Translations under genes and position numbers: made by a program
NCBI GenBank assembly: GCA_023415635.1
Contig: JAEZJV010000006.1
Coordinates: 10,960-74,959, forward strand
Reading direction: 5' to 3'
Length of the DNA: 64,000 bases
Source of the DNA: Bacillota bacterium
GTDB lineage: Bacteria > Bacillota > Clostridia > Lachnospirales > Lachnospiraceae
The notes under the pieces: generated by a model
Told to the model about the DNA's origin: nothing
The model's database searches: none
Seen by the model: the letters and a program-made list of their open reading frames with translations, nothing else
In this document: positions 62,561-64,000 of the stretch, piece by piece
Position numbering within the stretch: position 1 is the first letter of the stretch
Layout of the letters: each line of letters opens with the position of its first letter

Positions 62561-63118
62561 GTGAAAGGATTTAAACGTAATGATTTACAATTTTCACTTT
62601 GTGGGCTTAATTGTACCTTGTGCCCAATGAAATTAGGGAAGTATTGTCCAGGTTGTGGTGGTGGAGATGGTAATCAAGGATGTACGATTGCACGATGTAG
62701 CCTGCAACGTGAAAATATAGAGTATTGTTTCCAATGTATTAATTATCCTTGTGAGAAATATGATGGCATCGAGAAATATGATTCATTTGTTACCCATCGT
62801 CACCAGCTTTCTGATATGCAAAGAATACAGGAAATTGGAATAGAGCAATACCATTACGAGTTAAAACAAAAGTATGAAATCCTAATGTATTTAATAGAGA
62901 ATTATAATGATGGACAAAAAAAGAACTTTTTTTGTGTAGCAATAAATCTTTTAAATATTAATGATATCATGTTGGTTTTTGAAGAACTAAATACTGAAAC
63001 ACAATCCACAAATATAACTTTAAAAGAGAAAGCAGCTATAGCAACAAAATTATTTCAATCTATTGCGGATAAAAGGAACATCATATTAAAACTCAATAAG
63101 AAACCATCAACGAAGTAA
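62561..63118 (+). CDS. DUF3795 cysteine-rich protein
   Basis: 185 residues, GTG start with GAAGGTGG upstream. The first 70 residues are Cys-rich: FSLCGLNCTLCPMKLGKYCP, GCGGGDGNQGC and YCFQCINYPCEKYD, the DUF3795 pattern, probably binding zinc or an iron-sulfur cluster. The remainder is a helical domain with no motif. It lies between the conjugation-ATPase fragment and a group II intron relic and looks more AT-rich than the housekeeping genes, so it may be cargo of the decayed element. Function unknown. Confidence 0.75.
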   Translation: MKGFKRNDLQFSLCGLNCTLCPMKLGKYCPGCGGGDGNQGCTIARCSLQRENIEYCFQCINYPCEKYDGIEKYDSFVTHRHQLSDMQRIQEIGIEQYHYELKQKYEILMYLIENYNDGQKKNFFCVAINLLNINDIMLVFEELNTETQSTNITLKEKAAIATKLFQSIADKRNIILKLNKKPSTK

Positions 63119-63173
63119 TAATTACTACAATCCTTTAAATTATTATCTTAGAAATGTTGGAATATAAATTGTA

Positions 63174-63247
63174 GAGCCGTATACGAGACCCGTACGTACG
63201 GATCAATGAGAGGGAAATAATTCTTAGCAATTATTTCTCTGCTCTAT
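63174..63247 (+). mobile_element. Group II intron 3' end (domains V and VI), relic
   Basis: 63174-63204 reads as domain V: GAGCCGTA and TACGGATC form the lower stem, a CG bulge follows the inner stem TACG/CGTA with loop AGACC, and the AGC catalytic triad is in place. 63205-63247 forms a domain VI hairpin (AGAGGGAAATAATT with AATTATTTCTCT) ending GCTCTATT. No reverse transcriptase or 5' domains are recognised upstream, so only the 3' end remains. Confidence 0.68.
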
Positions 63248-63368
63248 TAATAATCATATTTATAAGAGTTGATATATCATAATCAGTATGTTATCTATGT
63301 AATAATATGGAATTTATTCATTAAGTAGTTGTACACTATGAATCTTATAATGGAGCCGTAAATCTAGT

Positions 63369-64000
63369 TCAAACAAGTATAACATCGACGCCCATCTCCC
63401 TAAGCTGATTAATTGTTTCTGGACGTGCTTCTTTTCCGGTAATTATTGTATTAACCTCATTAATATTACATGTATTAATAAATGCAATCGTCTCAAATTT
63501 TGTGTGGTCACAAAGGACGATTACTTTTTTTGCTGATCTCATCAAGGATTTCTTAACTGATATTTCCTCGATATTATAGTTCATGCAGCCGTGCGCGATA
63601 TCAATTGCATCGACGCTCAGGAATAGGGTGTCGGCATGAATTTGATTAATCACCACTTCAGAAAAATAACCGATAAGGGTATTAAACCTTTTTCGCTGGA
63701 CACCGCCTATGACCAAAAGAGTAATATTTTGCATATTACTCAGCTCGTTTGCTATAAACAGGTCATAGGTTGCCACCATAAGGGATTCAAAACCATTAAA
63801 TAATCGGGCAAGTTCAATGGTGGTGGTACCGGAATCTAAAAGTACCGTATCTCGCTCATTAACATATTGAAGTGCGGCCTTTGCAATGCGTTGCTTTTCC
63901 TCTAGTTGAGAGTCACGACGTAATTCAAGCGGTGGTTCGTGAGAAATGCTTTTATTAAGGGATACGGCACCTCCCCGTATTCTTAAAATCTGATGCATAT
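63369..64000 (-). CDS. DeoR-family transcriptional regulator, C-terminal part
   Basis: The gene runs off the right edge; 210 residues are visible. The start of the visible part (MHQILRIRGGAVSLNK) is the linker that follows the winged helix in DeoR regulators, so the DNA-binding domain is outside the window and the internal Met is not a true start. The effector domain is clear: ERDTVLLDSGTTTIELARLF, ITLLVIGGVQRKRFNTLIGY, LFLSVDAIDIAHGCMN and KKVIVLCDHTKFETIAFINT. Such proteins repress sugar or nucleoside catabolic operons and respond to a sugar phosphate. It probably controls genes beyond the right edge. Confidence 0.88.
   Translation of the reverse strand, partial: MHQILRIRGGAVSLNKSISHEPPLELRRDSQLEEKQRIAKAALQYVNERDTVLLDSGTTTIELARLFNGFESLMVATYDLFIANELSNMQNITLLVIGGVQRKRFNTLIGYFSEVVINQIHADTLFLSVDAIDIAHGCMNYNIEEISVKKSLMRSAKKVIVLCDHTKFETIAFINTCNINEVNTIITGKEARPETINQLREMGVDVILV

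Overview
The window looks like chromosome of a low-GC, anaerobic, Gram-positive bacterium of the Lachnospiraceae / Clostridium cluster XIVa type. This is inferred from strong AGGAGG ribosome sites, frequent GTG/TTG starts, near-consensus TTGACA/TATAAT promoters, LxxC lipoproteins, the greA-lysS pair, and the style of the predicted proteins. Genus and species cannot be fixed without a database search.

Layout. 1-13.5 kb: a truncated lipoprotein gene, an iron alcohol dehydrogenase, a membrane-anchored glycerophosphodiesterase, a cation-efflux transporter, an amidohydrolase, tRNA-Gln(CTG), a 50-residue Asn/Ser repeat protein, a secreted DUF2680-like protein, a GH3 beta-glucosidase divergent from an AraC regulator, and two more AraC regulators. 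13.5-20.4 kb: a candidate structured RNA, then five genes that together look like a Listeria-type flavin-based extracellular electron transfer (EET) system. They are an Ndh2 with a C-terminal membrane domain, a polyprenyl diphosphate synthase (DmkB-like), a UbiA/MenA prenyltransferase (DmkA-like), a tandem-repeat PplA-like lipoprotein and an ApbE/FmnB flavin transferase. EetA/EetB are not in the window. In the inferred scheme NADH electrons pass to a demethylmenaquinone-type quinone and then to a flavinylated surface lipoprotein.

20.6-34.5 kb is mostly housekeeping: Lrp regulator, galactokinase, shikimate kinase family, free-methionine-sulfoxide reductase, DUF3006 plus ComEC-type hydrolase, ThpR, uvrB-uvrA (with a candidate LexA box), YfbR-like nucleotidase, aldo/keto reductase, AlkZ-related protein and an exported protein. 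34.6-41.3 kb: a chemoreceptor, an ABC exporter with its TetR regulator and a clear palindromic operator, a three-gene XRE/membrane-protein/lipoprotein unit, and a small membrane-protein pseudogene with two in-frame ochre codons. 41.5-57 kb: guaA, a degenerate HPt-like protein, a cyclic beta-1,2-glucan synthase divided into two adjacent genes (2061 + 811 residues), and parE-parC. 57.4-61.7 kb: PHP phosphoesterase, lysA, greA, lysS.

61.7-63.3 kb is a small accessory scar downstream of lysS. It holds helically spaced TACAGC repeats, a decayed VirB4-type conjugation ATPase fragment, a DUF3795 gene and the 3' end (domains V-VI) of a group II intron. A DeoR-family regulator is cut by the right edge.

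Most starts were chosen from Shine-Dalgarno placement, so several genes begin a few codons inside the longest open frame. The features most worth a second look are the EET locus, the split glucan synthase, the Asn/Ser repeat protein, the structured RNA before ndh2, the double-ochre pseudogene and the intron relic.
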